Of a stretch of 64,000 nt of DNA, positions 22,341 to 35,470 are shown piece after piece. This stretch comes from Malania oleifera (lineage: Eukaryota; Streptophyta; Magnoliopsida; Santalales; Ximeniaceae). Position 1 is the stretch's first letter; the number at the start of each line of letters is the position of its first letter. Where the stretch lies: contig NC_080420.1 in the NCBI RefSeq assembly GCF_029873635.1, positions 120,412,719 through 120,476,718 on the forward strand, in the 5' to 3' direction. The position numbers were made by a program, and so were the translations under genes. Under the pieces are notes generated by a model. That model searched no databases and had not been told where the DNA came from. It worked only from the letters and a program-made list of their open reading frames with translations.

Positions 22341-25300
22341 CTAATCCCACTTCTTTATTCCTAATTTATCCTTTCCCCTGAGTCACCTCTTAGACTTCCC
22401 TCTCTCTCTCTCTCTCTTCTTGTTTGGGTCACTTGGGAATTGTTTATCCAAGTGCATTCTAATTCTAATTTCAATTTCAACTTTAGACGCGAACCAAGCA
22501 CCACCTTGGAGAAAAAATTAAGAAAGTGGTGTTTCGAAATTTGGATGAAGAAGGGAACCCATTCGAAATTGCTTTTTTGCGATTTGAAGGGCAATTATTG
22601 AGATCTTTCATATTTTTAGATGGAAAAAATCAATTATTTTAGCTTAAAAACATAAATTCTACATACCAAACAAGCTTACAAAAAATATATGACCTATCTT
22701 TGTGTCAAACACATGAATACGGTTAAATAGATAACAAAATTCTTCATATGGTCCTCTTTCAAAAATATTGTTCTGAATTTAAAGATTGTTTTTATGTTTA
22801 ATGACCCAAATCATCAAACGGGGATTACCTTAGGCCCGTGAAACAATTATTGAATTTGGATGGACAACACTAATTTAACAACTCAAATTACTGAGAGCAA
22901 ATTCAGAGAGCTATCTTGGCTCCAATAGAAATTTTCTTAGAGCCTATTAAAGGTTGCCCATTATCTTTAACACCAAGTCCATGCTCTTAGGAACAAGGAC
23001 AGTGCCCTTATGCCTTCCATAATGCATATGATTATAAATTCAAGTTCACAAAACGATGATTTCCGCATAATTTAAGCTACAATTAATTTTTTTTCTTTGC
23101 CTGTCAAATCCTGATCACACATCTCTGATGAACTTGTTAACTTAATGCTATTCCATTTGTGTGCCAATCATATATAAATATGTCCTTCCTCTTTTAAAAG
23201 ATATGAAAATGTTAAACTTGGAAGCATTCTTGAACTTAAAGTTACTGAGATCACTTTCAACCCAAGGATAATGTTTTGACATTACTTCTACTTTCAGATT
23301 CAGAAAAGTAAAATAGGTGGTTAAAGGCATTCATTAATAGAAATTGACAGTAAAACATTAAAACCCTTATCGGGTAGGAAAGAGTTTGCACTGTATGTAT
23401 CCAACTTACCTAACTTATATACATGACTTATAAGGTACAAAACAAGATCAAGCAAACCCACGTATCTAAATACTTTTTTTTCTTGTGAGCAATAAGATAT
23501 TTTGTGTACATGTCTGTAGATGATGATAATTGAACTGAATCTGATTGATCATTGTTTCATTTTGCACTAAATGCACCAACTCAAATCCATTTAAAGCTGT
23601 TAATGAAGCTTCTGCAGTACTTTTTTCTACTTCAACATCCATTTCTTTCAGGCGCTTTGATTGAAACAAGGATGCCCACCAGAAAACCAAAATCAAGAGA
23701 TAGAAAAAGAAGATTTCACATGATTGATTTTTGAAAGCAAACTTTGAACCGTTTTATTTTTGCCACTTGGGTTTGTGTGGATAAGATTAATGGTGGCACA
23801 AGAAGAAATCAGGCTGATGATCTCATTGATACAATACTCCATCTGAATGATTGATGCAATCATTTTCCATTTTCATCGAAGTTCTCCAGCACAGTGTATC
23901 TGCACTTCAAGTTCCTTTCCCTTTTTCAGGCCCAAGAAGAACATCCCTCTTTACCTCCTTTCTACATTAGATTACAGATACCATTTTTTCAAAAGCTACG
24001 GGTTTAAACTTGTGGTCGACCATGAGTACAGAATCATGTCAAGGGGGAAAGGAAAAAAACAGATGACAGTAAGCAAAATAATTCAGAAACTATTGTCTGT
24101 GAATGATACATATGCCCCATTGTACCGTGAACTGGCCAAGCATAGCCTTTGGATGATTATTTCAAAGTATAGATGTTCTAATGGATCTCTGAGTGCAAAA
24201 ATAGCAGTAAAAAACTAAAGGGCATTACGATTATTGGACTGGAGCATGCCATTTGCAGTAACATAACTAAACAGGTAAGTATGATGTTTATGAGACCCAC
24301 AAGCACTCTTTTTAATTGTGACAAAGCCTAGCTAGGTTGAAAGTGATTAGGTGCTGGTTAGTCACTTTCAGCCATCAACACGGTTGTTAGGAACAATTGC
24401 CCATTGAAAAGTTTAAACTAAAATTATCATTGTAGCCTAGTAATTTTTAAGGTAGGAGAAATGGAGTTAGGCTCCTTTTCATTTATTTACTCAAATGATG
24501 TCATGTTGTTCCCAAAAACAGGTAACCCATACATTATCTCTGAGAGCTTCCCTTTTTTCAAAAAGGGTTTCTTCCTTTTTTTCTATGAAAACAATCAGAA
24601 AAAGTTGGTCCAAAAGGGAGGAGTTGGGGACCTTGTAGTGATGCTATGCAGAGGGAGAGAAAACCCAAGTTAGATTGACAGCCACTAAGCTCCAAATGAA
24701 GAATGCAATTGAAAATGAAGGGAAAAGAAAATTTGCTTTTAGAAATGAAAAGACATAGCAACTTTAGTCTCTTTTATTTTTTCTTTTCTTCCTCTCACTG
24801 ATTGCTGAGAGATCATAACAGTTTGTGGACAAAATGAGAAGCCCAAGCTATGTGAATGTATAATATAGTTTGGTTTATCTTTACTCTTGGACACTTGTTT
24901 AAGCATTAGTTCTTGTTTATCAGAACTTTTGGGAGATAAGAAGAAGCTGCTGTCCCAATCAAAGAATTGCAAGCGCACTCGATGTCCGGTACTGGGAATT
25001 TTTTTAATTTAATTTTGGGACTTTTTATTTTCATTTTTATTTTGGGTATAGTTAGAGCTAGAATGTAGCATAATGCATACTTTGAATGTGCAAACTGCAA
25101 ATAAGAGCTTATCGAGTACAGCTAAGGGAGAAAGGAAAAAAAAAAAGCATATGCTTTTTTGATGTAGCTTGGATCGACGATCTAGCTAGCTAGGTCATAG
25201 TGATTGTCCAATATATTAAATGTATTATTATAGCATAATTAAAATTAATTAATGCAGTACTTTTGGTGGAAAATTATTATAGCATTATTATTAATCTCTT

Positions 25301-26320
25301 GATCATATTCGATTTTAATATTATTTGTTTCTTGATTGAATTTGACATAATTCATGGAAGAATGAATGAGAGAGTGACGACTTGCAATTGCTTTATTTTC
25401 TCATTCTATGAGAGAAAAAATGAAGTACTACTATTTGATGATTACGGAAAATTAATTTGTCATTATAAAACCACATGTCACAATTTTGATTAAACATCCT
25501 CTTCCAATGCATACTTATTCCATAATAAGAATAAATTTTTTTAAATAATAATAATAATAAGGAAATTTATTAGGAAAAAAAGGGGAAAAAATATGTTATA
25601 TTTCTCATAATACTCTTATATAACTTATTCTCGACCCTCAAAGATCCTTTCGTGCTAAAATTTTCTACCTCTTACAATTTGCAAATATACGTTTGTTCTC
25701 AAAATGTTCCAAAATTCGAAAAATAGTCGATATATGAATAAATTATCAATCTCTAATATTAAAAAATATTACTCAAAAATCAAATTCGAAAACCAAACAA
25801 TTTTCTATCTCCATCCCAAACCTTACAACGTTTTGATTAATATATTTTATTTGGGTTGATTGGAAACCCTACCCACCGCCATCCCTACGAAAAAAATAAA
25901 AAACTATGTTGGTGCAACTCCTAACTGTTACTTGCAATTCAGTTCAAGTTGCCTTTTTGGTCCCTAAACCCAACGGTCAAAAAATATTCAAACATGTGGT
26001 CCGGATCCGAGCCCGGCAGGCTCGGAAGATGAGATTTTTAGCGATAGGAAATAAATTTAGAAAAAGCAAAGGAGAAAGGCTATTAAAAAATAAAAAAGAG
26101 AAATGGGCCTCACGGACAGAGGCACTGGGCCCAAAGGCAGGCCCAAAACACCATGCCGGCATGTAGATTGGGTCGGGGTGTAAGGCTGCCGGCCCTATCT
26201 CAACCTGTGCAACAAGTTGGGCCCACCAGCTCAGCTAAAGGGCCCCAGCAAACATGCATGCTGATTCATAGGGAAGAAAATGAAAATCAGTGCAGAAAGT
26301 AGACATCCAATTCCCATATA
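22341..26320. other. Gene-poor intergenic DNA
   Basis: No recognisable gene. A CT run lies at 22396-22418. Open frames at 23847-24218 (plus, 123 codons) and 25906-26166 (plus, 86 codons) have no recognisable domain and look like chance. Base composition is AT-rich, with no clear repeat boundaries. Confidence 0.5.
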
Positions 26321-26325
26321 GATAT

Positions 26326-26328
<3 letters not shown>

Positions 26329-26365
<37 letters not shown>
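26329..26365 (+). repeat. (TA)n microsatellite
   Basis: Uninterrupted TA dinucleotides of about 37 bp. Confidence 0.9.
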
Positions 26366-26369
<4 letters not shown>

Positions 26370-26567
26370 TTTATTTATTTATTTATATTAATTGGGAAAA
26401 ATCTTGGAGCACAGGTGGGCAATGATGGTGGTGTTAGGGGATGTGGGGGTATTGAGAAGTACAACAAATGTTTAATGTAAAGTTGGAAAACTATTTTTTT
26501 TTAATGAGGGCATTAATTTATAATTATGCTAATTAATTACGTACGTGGTTCTTCAAAGTGGGGAAAT

Positions 26568-26569
<2 letters not shown>

Positions 26570-26613
<44 letters not shown>
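26570..26613 (+). repeat. (TA)n microsatellite
   Basis: Uninterrupted AT dinucleotides of about 44 bp, some 200 bp after a similar run. Confidence 0.9.
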
Positions 26614-26616
<3 letters not shown>

Positions 26617-26936
26617 ATGAGAAAGGGAGGAGAAGATCTAGGACATAGATTTGGAGTTTTGAATTTGAAAATGTAAAAAGTCAGAAAAAATTTAATACAA
26701 AATTTAATTGAAATTCACACAAATGAAAGTCTAAGAATTTAATTTCATGTGAATGTAACAACATTGGCTTTATGATTATTCAATGAGATAATAATGAGTC
26801 ATCCATTATTTTTTTAACATGAATTGCGTACGATTTTGGAGTTCCGAATTTGAAAATGTGCAATTTTTTCTCAAATTAGTATAAATACAAGTCCAAGAAT
26901 TTAACTATCATCTATTATTTGTTTCATTAACAGTCT

Positions 26937-27235
26937 ATTTGGATTATGAACTTTGAGGGGAGAAGGAAAGGAAAGGAAAATGAGAAGGAAACTCATTTTT
27001 CATTGTATTTTTCTCTTTATGTCAAATACTACTAAAAATTAGAGTTTGTTTTGATATAATTAAAAATTAAGAAAAATTAGAAGTGAGTGTTGTATTAAAC
27101 TATATTTGTATTCATTGATTTGATACATTTTTAATTTTTTTTTTAAATTTTCTTGATAATCAAATATGAGAAATTGAATTCTTTTATGTTTTCCTTTACT
27201 TTCTCCCATATTTTCCAAATTTCATATGGGCCTAA
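26937..27235 (+). repeat. Dispersed ~300-bp MITE-like repeat, copy 1
   Basis: Shares an ordered set of blocks with copies at about 38265-38580, 39378-39665 and 39900-40215: an initial TTTGG and purine-rich run, 'TACTAAAAAT', 'TAATTAAAAATTAAG', 'CTTGATAATCAAA' and a final TTTTCC-rich run. The ends in copy 3 are GTTTGGA...TCCAAAC, suggesting short inverted termini. No coding capacity. Confidence 0.6.
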
Positions 27236-27239
27236 AGAA

Positions 27240-30200
27240 AAAATGAATCACAGAATTTGAATATGATTATGCTCTCCTCTCTTCAATTAGTATTCGATAT
27301 TTGTTTATAAGCTAAGGGTTTCTTGTTTACATAATTAGTTGGTATGATTGCTCCCACCCTCTTTATAATAAATTATCAAGCAAAGTTTTATTTTAATGCT
27401 CATGATAGGCTAAGGAAGTAAAATGGAGATGGATTCTAATTGCACCTTAGAACACGACTAAGCATTAGTCAAATATATATGAGTAAATCTTTTAAAATGT
27501 CAATAGATGTCTCTCGCATCTTGTCGTTTCACTTGTAAGGAAAACAAATAGATGTACATGATAGCGACAACAAACAATTATCGCGTAATGTGATGTTAAT
27601 GTATCCCCAGTACACGTGTCACTTAAATTCATCTCTTTAATTATATTATGAGATACAAATTGTAGCCTCTCAAGAGACTATTTAATGATAATAAAATGCC
27701 CTTTAAATTTCAAAATAACGTAGGCATTTATTCCTTATGAAGGTAAACAACCATAATTAGTTCATCAAAACTTCAACCTAGTTCTTTTGTAAATTTTAAT
27801 TCTAGATTCCTTAATATCTATGCCCGCAACATATTTTAGTTTTTTTAAGATAATTTTCCATTCTCACTCTCGCCATTTGTAGTCATTTTTAAGATGTACA
27901 ATACTTTACTAACTATTCTTTTCATTCTATGGTACTTATTGTGAAAAGAAGAAGAAGAAGAAGAAGAAGATGATGATGATGATGATGATGCTCATGATGA
28001 AGATGAAGGAGAAAGAGCATCTTTTGATGGACAAAGGCAAGATCATGATCAAGTCTTCTGCTTCTAAGAAAGATCTAGTTGTCAAGGAATTTATGGCTAA
28101 ACAAGCCCCTAGGGTGACTACTCACACCTCAGATTACTAAGTCTAAGAATAACTTAATCTGGATGTCTTAAAAATGGTTAATGACTACTTCCAAAAGGAT
28201 CCATTGAAATGCCTTCACTCCTATACTAGTACCACATTCAATTGCTTCCTTTAGTGATTTGTAGAAGGAAATTTATGTATTTAAATGTCATCTTTTTGCA
28301 CATAAACCTCTCCCCTAACCCTAATCTCCCAAATGCTACTAGTACCTTCTAAGAATGTTGAGTGTTAATGTATTCATATTGAAATTCAACCACATCGTGC
28401 CCACTTTGCTAGACTTAGCAAATATTTTAACTATCAAACTTATGATAAGGAGGTGTGTGTGTGTGTGTGTGTGTGTGTCTATCACCTAACTAGTCTCTAA
28501 AAATTGACTTCGGCAACCTATCATGCTTAAGACATGCATAAGGCGACTCCTTAGTCTCTAACAAAGAACACACAACGTTGCCCCATTATTAATTAGTTGT
28601 GAAATATGTCTTTTGCATGTTTTGATCATGATCATAATATATAACATACCTTAATGTCACAACATGTCTAGCTGCAAAAGAATGATGTGTGTTAGTGTGT
28701 GTTGGGGGGGGGGGGGGGGGACGCTTAACCACCAAGTGCTTACCCACATCCATTGAGACCTTCCTATGACTTAGTTCACCCTTGAACAAGAAAGATATTT
28801 TTGGCAAATGTCGAGGGGTATTCTATATGTTGCAACTAAGTACAGTTCTATTTCTACTTTCTCAAAGCATTCATGACTTCATCTCCTCGTCTACTATGCA
28901 TGGTTATGTACTACTAGATCACTTGAATTCACAAACTTGTCAAATACTTAAGCAACCTTATACAATCTTAAGCATCGAACCATTTATATGTGTAAAAATA
29001 ACAAACGAGGGGGTAGAGATATGGCCTTATGTTATGCATTTCAATATTGCTTTGTATAATCTATTCATATCCTTTTCACATTGACTTGCAGCAAGTGATA
29101 TACAAAAAGTGGCCACCTTTTTGAACATTGTCCATGAAAATGCTATGACTAAACTATTAAATTGAAAGAGTTAAAAGTATGCTTTGAGTTTAAGGTGGTT
29201 TATAGTTGCCTAGGCATCACCTTTTTTTTTTTTTTTTTGAGACTTGGAGGAGCTTTATTTTGGTTCTAATATCTTGGCCAAGCCATTTGAGGCCCTCTAT
29301 AAGAATGAAAGCTCTCATTCCCAAATTGAAGATTGCCTTTGGAAAGGAATTATTTATCTACCTATATACTTTGGGCTCTTGTTCTTTGTGCAGAATTTAA
29401 TTTGTCCTTTGATGATAACCTTTTGGATATGATTTATGAAAAGCATATAGTATCTGGTTATGTAACACCATGGTTTATGTCACTTAAAGTACTTCTTCCT
29501 CTCTATTTTTAGGGAAGCATGTGTCTTAGAGAGCTTAATCTCACCACCCTTGAGTATCTATCAAAAAATCGATACTCCTAACTCAAAAGAATAGTATTGA
29601 TTGTTGCTTATTATGACATTTACTTACTCGTCATTCTCTACTAATTGGTCCTAGCTAATTATGAGTTTTCCCAAAGTTGGGCATTCATATGCAAGCTCTG
29701 CTGGAAATAAATTAGATTAGTTGCACATATAGGTCTTATTCAAGATATATCTAAATTAGACTTTCTATCTCTGACCACTATAGTAACTTCGACATATTCC
29801 TCTAGATAGGAGACCTCCTCTCTTATGTGTTCCCTTGGATATCCTCTTAGAACTAGCTACCCAAGAAAAACTAGGTGGAACAAGCATTAATCAATGAAAA
29901 TTTAGCTTCCAAAGTGCCACTTTGAAGGAAATTAAGTCAATTGAAGGCCAATCTCGTGCACACTTCAATGGAAAAAGTCTAACCATCCAACATTTATTGT
30001 AAAAATATAAGTCTCAATCTCAAAATATACTTCTTTATTAGGTAAAAGGGAAGAGACGTTAAGAAAAGAAATGAACACGGGATGATAAGTTAAATTAAGA
30101 AGGGCATGAGAAAGGAGAACAACTTGCATTGAGAAGGATATTCTTGTAAACTAAAAAGCATTTATAAAAACTTAAATTAGAATAAATTAATTAAAAATTT

Positions 30201-30590
30201 AAAATTACGTGGAGTAATATGTATAGTAGTAGGCTTCTCGGAATTTGTGTTTCTTGATCCAATATTTTTTTATGTCACAGTGAAATAAATTGAGAGTGAA
30301 ATGGAATGGAAAATTATAAAGTGAGTTCGTAAAATTACAAAGATCAATTTCACTCCCGTCCATTTTGCATACTAAACAAATCATGAAAGTCATGGCTAAA
30401 TGTAAAGCTGGCACTTCTTGGTTCTTATATACTTATGTATTTGTATGAATGCAAAATGCTATAAATTAAACAATAATACATAGGCACAAATGATCAAATT
30501 AACTAGTTTGTACCTAGTCTGGACGCACCCACATATAAATAATTTTTATTATAATTAATCAACAAAATACACATACACAAATACATGCAA
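27240..30590. other. Intergenic DNA, possibly containing old element fragments
   Basis: No gene is supported. At 27946-28137 a stop-free plus frame follows GAA and GAT repeats (MDKGKIMIKSSASKKD, FMAKQAPRVTTHTS); it might be a decayed gag but I do not recognise it. A (GT)n run lies at 28453-28478, a run of 17 G at 28704-28720 and a poly-T of 19 at 29222-29240. The poly-T could mark the end of an inverted retroposon, but no target duplication was found. Confidence 0.4.
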
Positions 30591-30702
30591 ATGTATGTAT
30601 ATGTGTGTGAGTATATATATATATATGCATGCATTCAAATACATTAATGTAGAATTATCAAGAATTTCCTACCAAGCCCTTGATTTTCTTGAACCAGGCC
30701 CT

Positions 30703-30706
<4 letters not shown>

Positions 30707-30745
<39 letters not shown>
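30707..30745 (+). repeat. (CT)n microsatellite
   Basis: About 19 CT units. A second run lies at 31012-31044. The sequence between has several ATGCATGC palindromes (30793-30804 and 30934-30943) but no gene I can recognise. Confidence 0.85.
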
Positions 30746-30748
<3 letters not shown>

Positions 30749-31007
30749 GAGAGCTAGTGTACGCAGGTATGCTAGAGTCTAGTAGTAGTATTATGCATGC
30801 ATGCATAAAACTAAGAATGCAAGAGAGAAGAGAAACGACCCTCTACTGTATGGGGGCATGGGACAGTAGGGCAGGTGGCATGATCAGACCAGCCCCTTTC
30901 CTTTAGGAGGAGGCCAGTAGCGGTAGAGAAGGCCATGCATGCATCCTTGCACGTCAATATCTCTGACCTTGAAAATTAGCCCGTATGGTCTCCCATCACC
31001 CCTTTAA

Positions 31008-31011
<4 letters not shown>

Positions 31012-31044
<33 letters not shown>
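31012..31044 (+). repeat. (TC)n microsatellite
   Basis: About 16 TC units, 270 bp after a similar run. Confidence 0.85.
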
Positions 31045-31047
<3 letters not shown>

Positions 31048-31799
31048 ATATAGCCTCAGTACGGGAAATTAGAGAACGTGTTTTTACTTTCACATGTTCC
31101 TGTGTTTCTTATTTAGATGTGAAATACGACTTCAATTCACAACCACATCTTCCTTTTTTCTTGTTTTAGGAAAACAAAAACAAAACCAAACACAATAATA
31201 TGCACAGATCAAAACATTAAAATTAACAAAAAAAAATGGTCAAGAATATTTAAATTAACCGAATGAAAATAAGTTTTTCAGGGAATTGAAATATTAATAA
31301 TTCTGATCATCAAAGGTGTGCTGTCTCATCAAGATCAGACATCTAACATGCATGCCACCGGTTACCAATCTAATCAAAAACCCATTCCGAAATAAGTAAA
31401 TGTTTGATTCAGGACACTGTTAATGAATAATAAAGTTAATTAGATCAAAGTGACACGTCTATTTTTTTTAATAATTAAATCATTGCATCCACAAAACCAA
31501 ACAGGAACCCCACAATGAAGTGATTTGATTTTTGTAGTGTGGGAGAATGATGTCTTATGAGCCTATTTAAGCATTCGATTAGTTCACTGGAATAATAGAT
31601 CGGTAAGATTATTTTATCTTAGACAATATTTGGTAATTAGAAATCAATTTTAGAAATCGAAAAGATTGATTCCCATTCCTAACGTCTTTTTTCATGTAAT
31701 CTTATTTTTATTTTCTATTCTATGCAAAAATAGGATTACCATTTTTACTTACATTTAATTTTTGACTTTTATTTTATAATCAAGTCTTGATTTTGAAAA

Positions 31800-32681
31800 C
31801 ACAATATTTATTATAATATGCTAATTTATATAATAGAATATATATTACATAAATTTAAAAAATTAATATTAATATTATGATATCAATATTTAAAATATTA
31901 TTATATACTTTAATATAAATATTAAACCAACATTATTAATTTTTTTATTATATATAATAATTTTATGACATAAAAATTAATAGAACAATATTAGATGTTA
32001 AAATATTATGATATAGTTATCGTATGATTATTGATTTATGATACTATGATTTATAGTCCTTAAAATAAAATAAAAATATTTATTATTATCGTCAATTATA
32101 AATATATAATAATATAAATTAATAATGATATAGCATAGAAAAAAAATGTAATGCTATATATAATATAATAAAATATATATTATATAAATATAAAAAAATA
32201 ATATTAACATAATACTACATATAATATAATATATATTACATAAATCTAAAAATAATAATATTAATATTATGACATCATTAAAATATAAATATATAATAAT
32301 ATATTATATATTGTAATATTAAATATTTTAACCATTACTATTAATATTTGCATTATATGTAATAATATTATAACACAAAAAAAGTAATATGATACTTTGG
32401 TGTAATAAGATATAACGTTATGATAGTTGTTTATTATATTATTAATTAATATTATTAATATCATTAATACAAATATATAATAGTAAATTTTACTCATTTT
32501 ATAATATTAAAAAATATTATTGTATAATAAAATATAATGTTAGTTGTTTTTTTATATTATTATTTTATATTAAATAAAAAATTAATTATATAGTGTTATA
32601 ATATATGATATTTTTATTTACATATTAAGTTTAATACTTAAAAAAATATAAGATAAAATATTATATTAATAATATAGTTAA

Positions 32682-32729
<48 letters not shown>

Positions 32730-32890
32730 CAAAGTATAATTAAGTACATAATTATCCAAATGATTTTATTATAAAAAATTATTTATTATTTAGTTTAAAA
32801 AATAATATTATATAATAATTATATTTATAGTATTATTATTTTATTTTAAATTAATTAAATAAATTTTTTATACTAACTAAACTCATTTCC
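31800..32890. repeat. 1.1-kb block of extreme AT content
   Basis: Almost only A and T, built from TAATATTA, ATATAATA and AATAAT motifs, with an AAT microsatellite at 32682-32727. G and C are very rare. The flanks (31600-31700 and 32935-33025) contain GATTCC-type sequence, so the block could be the core of a non-autonomous transposon, or a matrix-attachment-like region. Neither is proven. Confidence 0.6.
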
Positions 32891-33892
32891 AATTCCTAAG
32901 TCTATATATATATATATATCAAACATTGTAATATAATTTTGATTCCAATTTTGTGTCGAATCAAATTTTAGAGAGGAATCTAGCATTTTGTTTGCGATTC
33001 TAGTGAATTTCGATTCCAACTATGAATCAAACACTACCATAATTGAAAAGTCATGATTACCAAACCTCAAAGCCTCAATGTGTAATTAAAAAAGGTTCTC
33101 TTGAGTTTATCAACTAAGCAATCATTGGGACGAGTTATTTATTTATTTATTTTATGGATATAAATATTGTTCATAGATGTCATTTTTTGTTTGAAAAATT
33201 ACATCTACATAAAGTTGCTTGGAATTTGAATTTTAGATTTGGATTCGTATGAATTTAGATATTCCCACTAGCCAAAAATTCTCATTCACATTAGTTATCA
33301 CGTATGAAATTTTGTAGGGGCTCTTATCAACATTTTGACAATGATTTTTTTAGAATATTTATGATTTTTAAGACTGCAATTGAGTCAAACTATCATATGT
33401 TTAAGCTTAATTTATTTAATAGTTAGTTGAACTTATACATCTTATTTGAAATTAATTTAATTTGTTTATTAAACGATCCTAACTGATGAATTAAGATTAA
33501 TTTTGTTTGTTGATGCGCAACAATTTTAATCTTCCGATCAAACGAGAAATTCACTATAAAACAATGGCAGTACAAGATCTAATCAGTCTCTCCCAGATCC
33601 TAGATTTCCTGTACACCCCTTCACTCTCAACTCGTTGAAGAAAAGTTCTTCCTAAAAAGAACCCCTCTCTTACTCTCTTTGCTCAAAATGACAAACAATC
33701 CCTATATTTTCCCATGACTTGCAAACATATATATGACACCACACATCCGTTGGATTTAGAGACAATCCAACGGTTGTGATAAAAGCCACAATAAATAAAT
33801 TAAAATAAACATATTTTTTAACATTGCTTATATTTAGTTCATGTATTATAATAAGTCAAGTCTAATATTTTTCAAAAGTACATTGTTATAAT

Positions 33893-34099
33893 TTAGTTCG
33901 TGGATGGTAATGGAAATGTGTCCCGGGGGTCGGGTTGGCCAAATCTCCAACTGATGCACAGAAGTCGTGTGCGTATCCGAACTTTACCCTGATCAGCGAG
34001 ACCTAGGAGCGGAGGATGCTGATTCGTAAGTTTAGTGTCGCACCAAGGGGTTTGAAGGGCTCGTTGGTGGCTGGAATTCATATGTAATAAAAAAAAAAA
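33893..34099 (+). mobile_element. Poly-A retroposon with 19-bp target duplication
   Basis: AAAAGTACATTGTTATAAT occurs at 33874-33892 and again at 34100-34118, flanking about 207 bp that ends in AATAAAAAAAA. The insert is GC-rich (GTGTCCCGGGGGTCGGGTTG; CGCACCAAGGGG) in very AT-rich surroundings. The perfect long duplication and poly-A tail show recent LINE-mediated insertion. No tRNA-like A and B boxes are convincing, so it may be a truncated LINE or other transcript rather than a classic SINE. Confidence 0.88.
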
Positions 34100-34368
34100 A
34101 AAAGTACATTGTTATAATAGACTTTAAAATCAAATTATGTAAATAAACAAACGACTCATTTTTTGGAACCCTAGGTATAGAATTTTCATTTGTGATTATT
34201 TATTGTATTGTGTTATGAGAAAAAAATAAAAATAAACGATGAGTAAAAAAATATGTGATAAATATGTAATTAATGATGATTTGGAGACAATGATTTTATA
34301 AATAAACATGTAAATAATGTGAACTTCAAATGAGCCTAAAGTTGATCTTATAAATGGATTTTCTAACC

Positions 34369-34536
34369 AGGGGTGTTCAAATATATTTGAAAACTAATCC
34401 GATCTAAAAATTCAATTAGAATCGAACTGAAATTTTGGTTAACCAATTTGTTTTGTTCGGTTTTGATTTATTTTTTTTATGATTTTCAGTTAGGTTTCGA
34501 TTTTCTGTTCATGAAACAATGGTTACCTAAATCGAA

Positions 34537-34572
<36 letters not shown>

Positions 34573-34901
34573 AAATATGCATAAATTTTATTATATATTA
34601 TTATATAATATACTATATTCGAGCGTTACAAAAAATAGTATACAAAAATATTTTTGGGGTAATTTATATAAATAAAGTATAAATGCACATACTAAATCAA
34701 AAACCAAGTAAAATATCTCATTTTTCTTTAAAAAGATTATAATGGTTTGGAAATCGGTTCAAATTGAATAACCAAATCGAACTGTCAGTTAACCGAATGG
34801 TTCAGATTGGTTTCGGTTCACAAAAAAACGCCAAATCAAAACCTTTGGTTCGGTTCGGCTCGTAGACGTTTAGTTTGGGTAACCGAGCCATAAACACCCC
34901 T
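34369..34901. mobile_element. hAT-like MITE
   Basis: The ends are AGGGGTGTTCA and TAAACACCCCT, an 11-bp terminal inverted repeat with one mismatch, the common end of plant hAT-derived MITEs. The interior has 'AACCAATTTG', 'GTTCGGTTTTG' and 'GGTTCGGTTCGG' motifs and an AT run at 34540-34569. It has no coding capacity. An 8-bp duplication is not clean (TTCTAACC against ATTCCTAA). Confidence 0.65.
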
Positions 34902-35278
34902 ATTCCTAATTAGTGAGCCATGAAACTAGTCAAATAAAAAATTTCTCAAACTTACTTTTCGGGTCAATTGGTAATTATGGATTAATTTCTAAAATTTCTA
35001 AGTATTTTACTCCCTTTCAAACAATCAAAGCGTTTTTCAAACATGAGCTCGTGCTAGTTCCTCCTAAATTATTGAACTTATTGGAACATGCAATTAATCA
35101 CGACACAAACTTACTTATGTTACACTTGGTGCGATTGGAAAATGTGAACTTATTGAATTGTATAATTAAGTGAATCTATATATAATGAACTGAGCTTATA
35201 CACAAAATAATTTGTAAATTAACGGCTCGTGAACTTAGCAAACCTAACAACTGCTTACTTAACTCATTTCACCTTTTT

Positions 35279-35307
<29 letters not shown>

Positions 35308-35312
<5 letters not shown>

Positions 35313-35470
35313 CTGAGGAAGAAGGAAGTATTATTTTAATCTTTTTTTTCTTCTTTTTTCTTTTTTTATTTTTTTTAAAATATATGGCCTAAGGAAGAAG
35401 GGAGGATTATTTTAATCTGTTTTTTATTTTTTTTATTTTTAAAAAAATATATGGCCTAAGGAAGAAGGGA
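35308..35470 (+). repeat. Three tandem ~70-bp units beginning ATGGCCTAAGGAAGAAGG
   Basis: Units start at 35308, 35384 and 35451, each a conserved 18-bp head followed by T-rich sequence. An AT run (35282-35309) precedes the first unit. No coding role is evident. Confidence 0.7.

Noticed and set aside
23847-24218. Plus-strand open frame of 123 codons
   Set aside because: No domain, biased composition or homology that I recognise, and no supporting gene structure. Likely chance in a gene-poor region.
29222-29432. Poly-T followed by an open stretch, as an inverted retroposon
   Set aside because: No matching target duplication was found at a plausible distance, so the limits cannot be supported.
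30680-30710. Sequence GAACCAGGCCCTTCGCC resembling part of miR166
   Set aside because: It differs from mature miR166 at several positions and no complementary arm is visible nearby.
30595-30906. Plus-strand open frame of 103 codons around a CT repeat
   Set aside because: The Leu/Ser run is the translated microsatellite and the rest has no recognisable motif.
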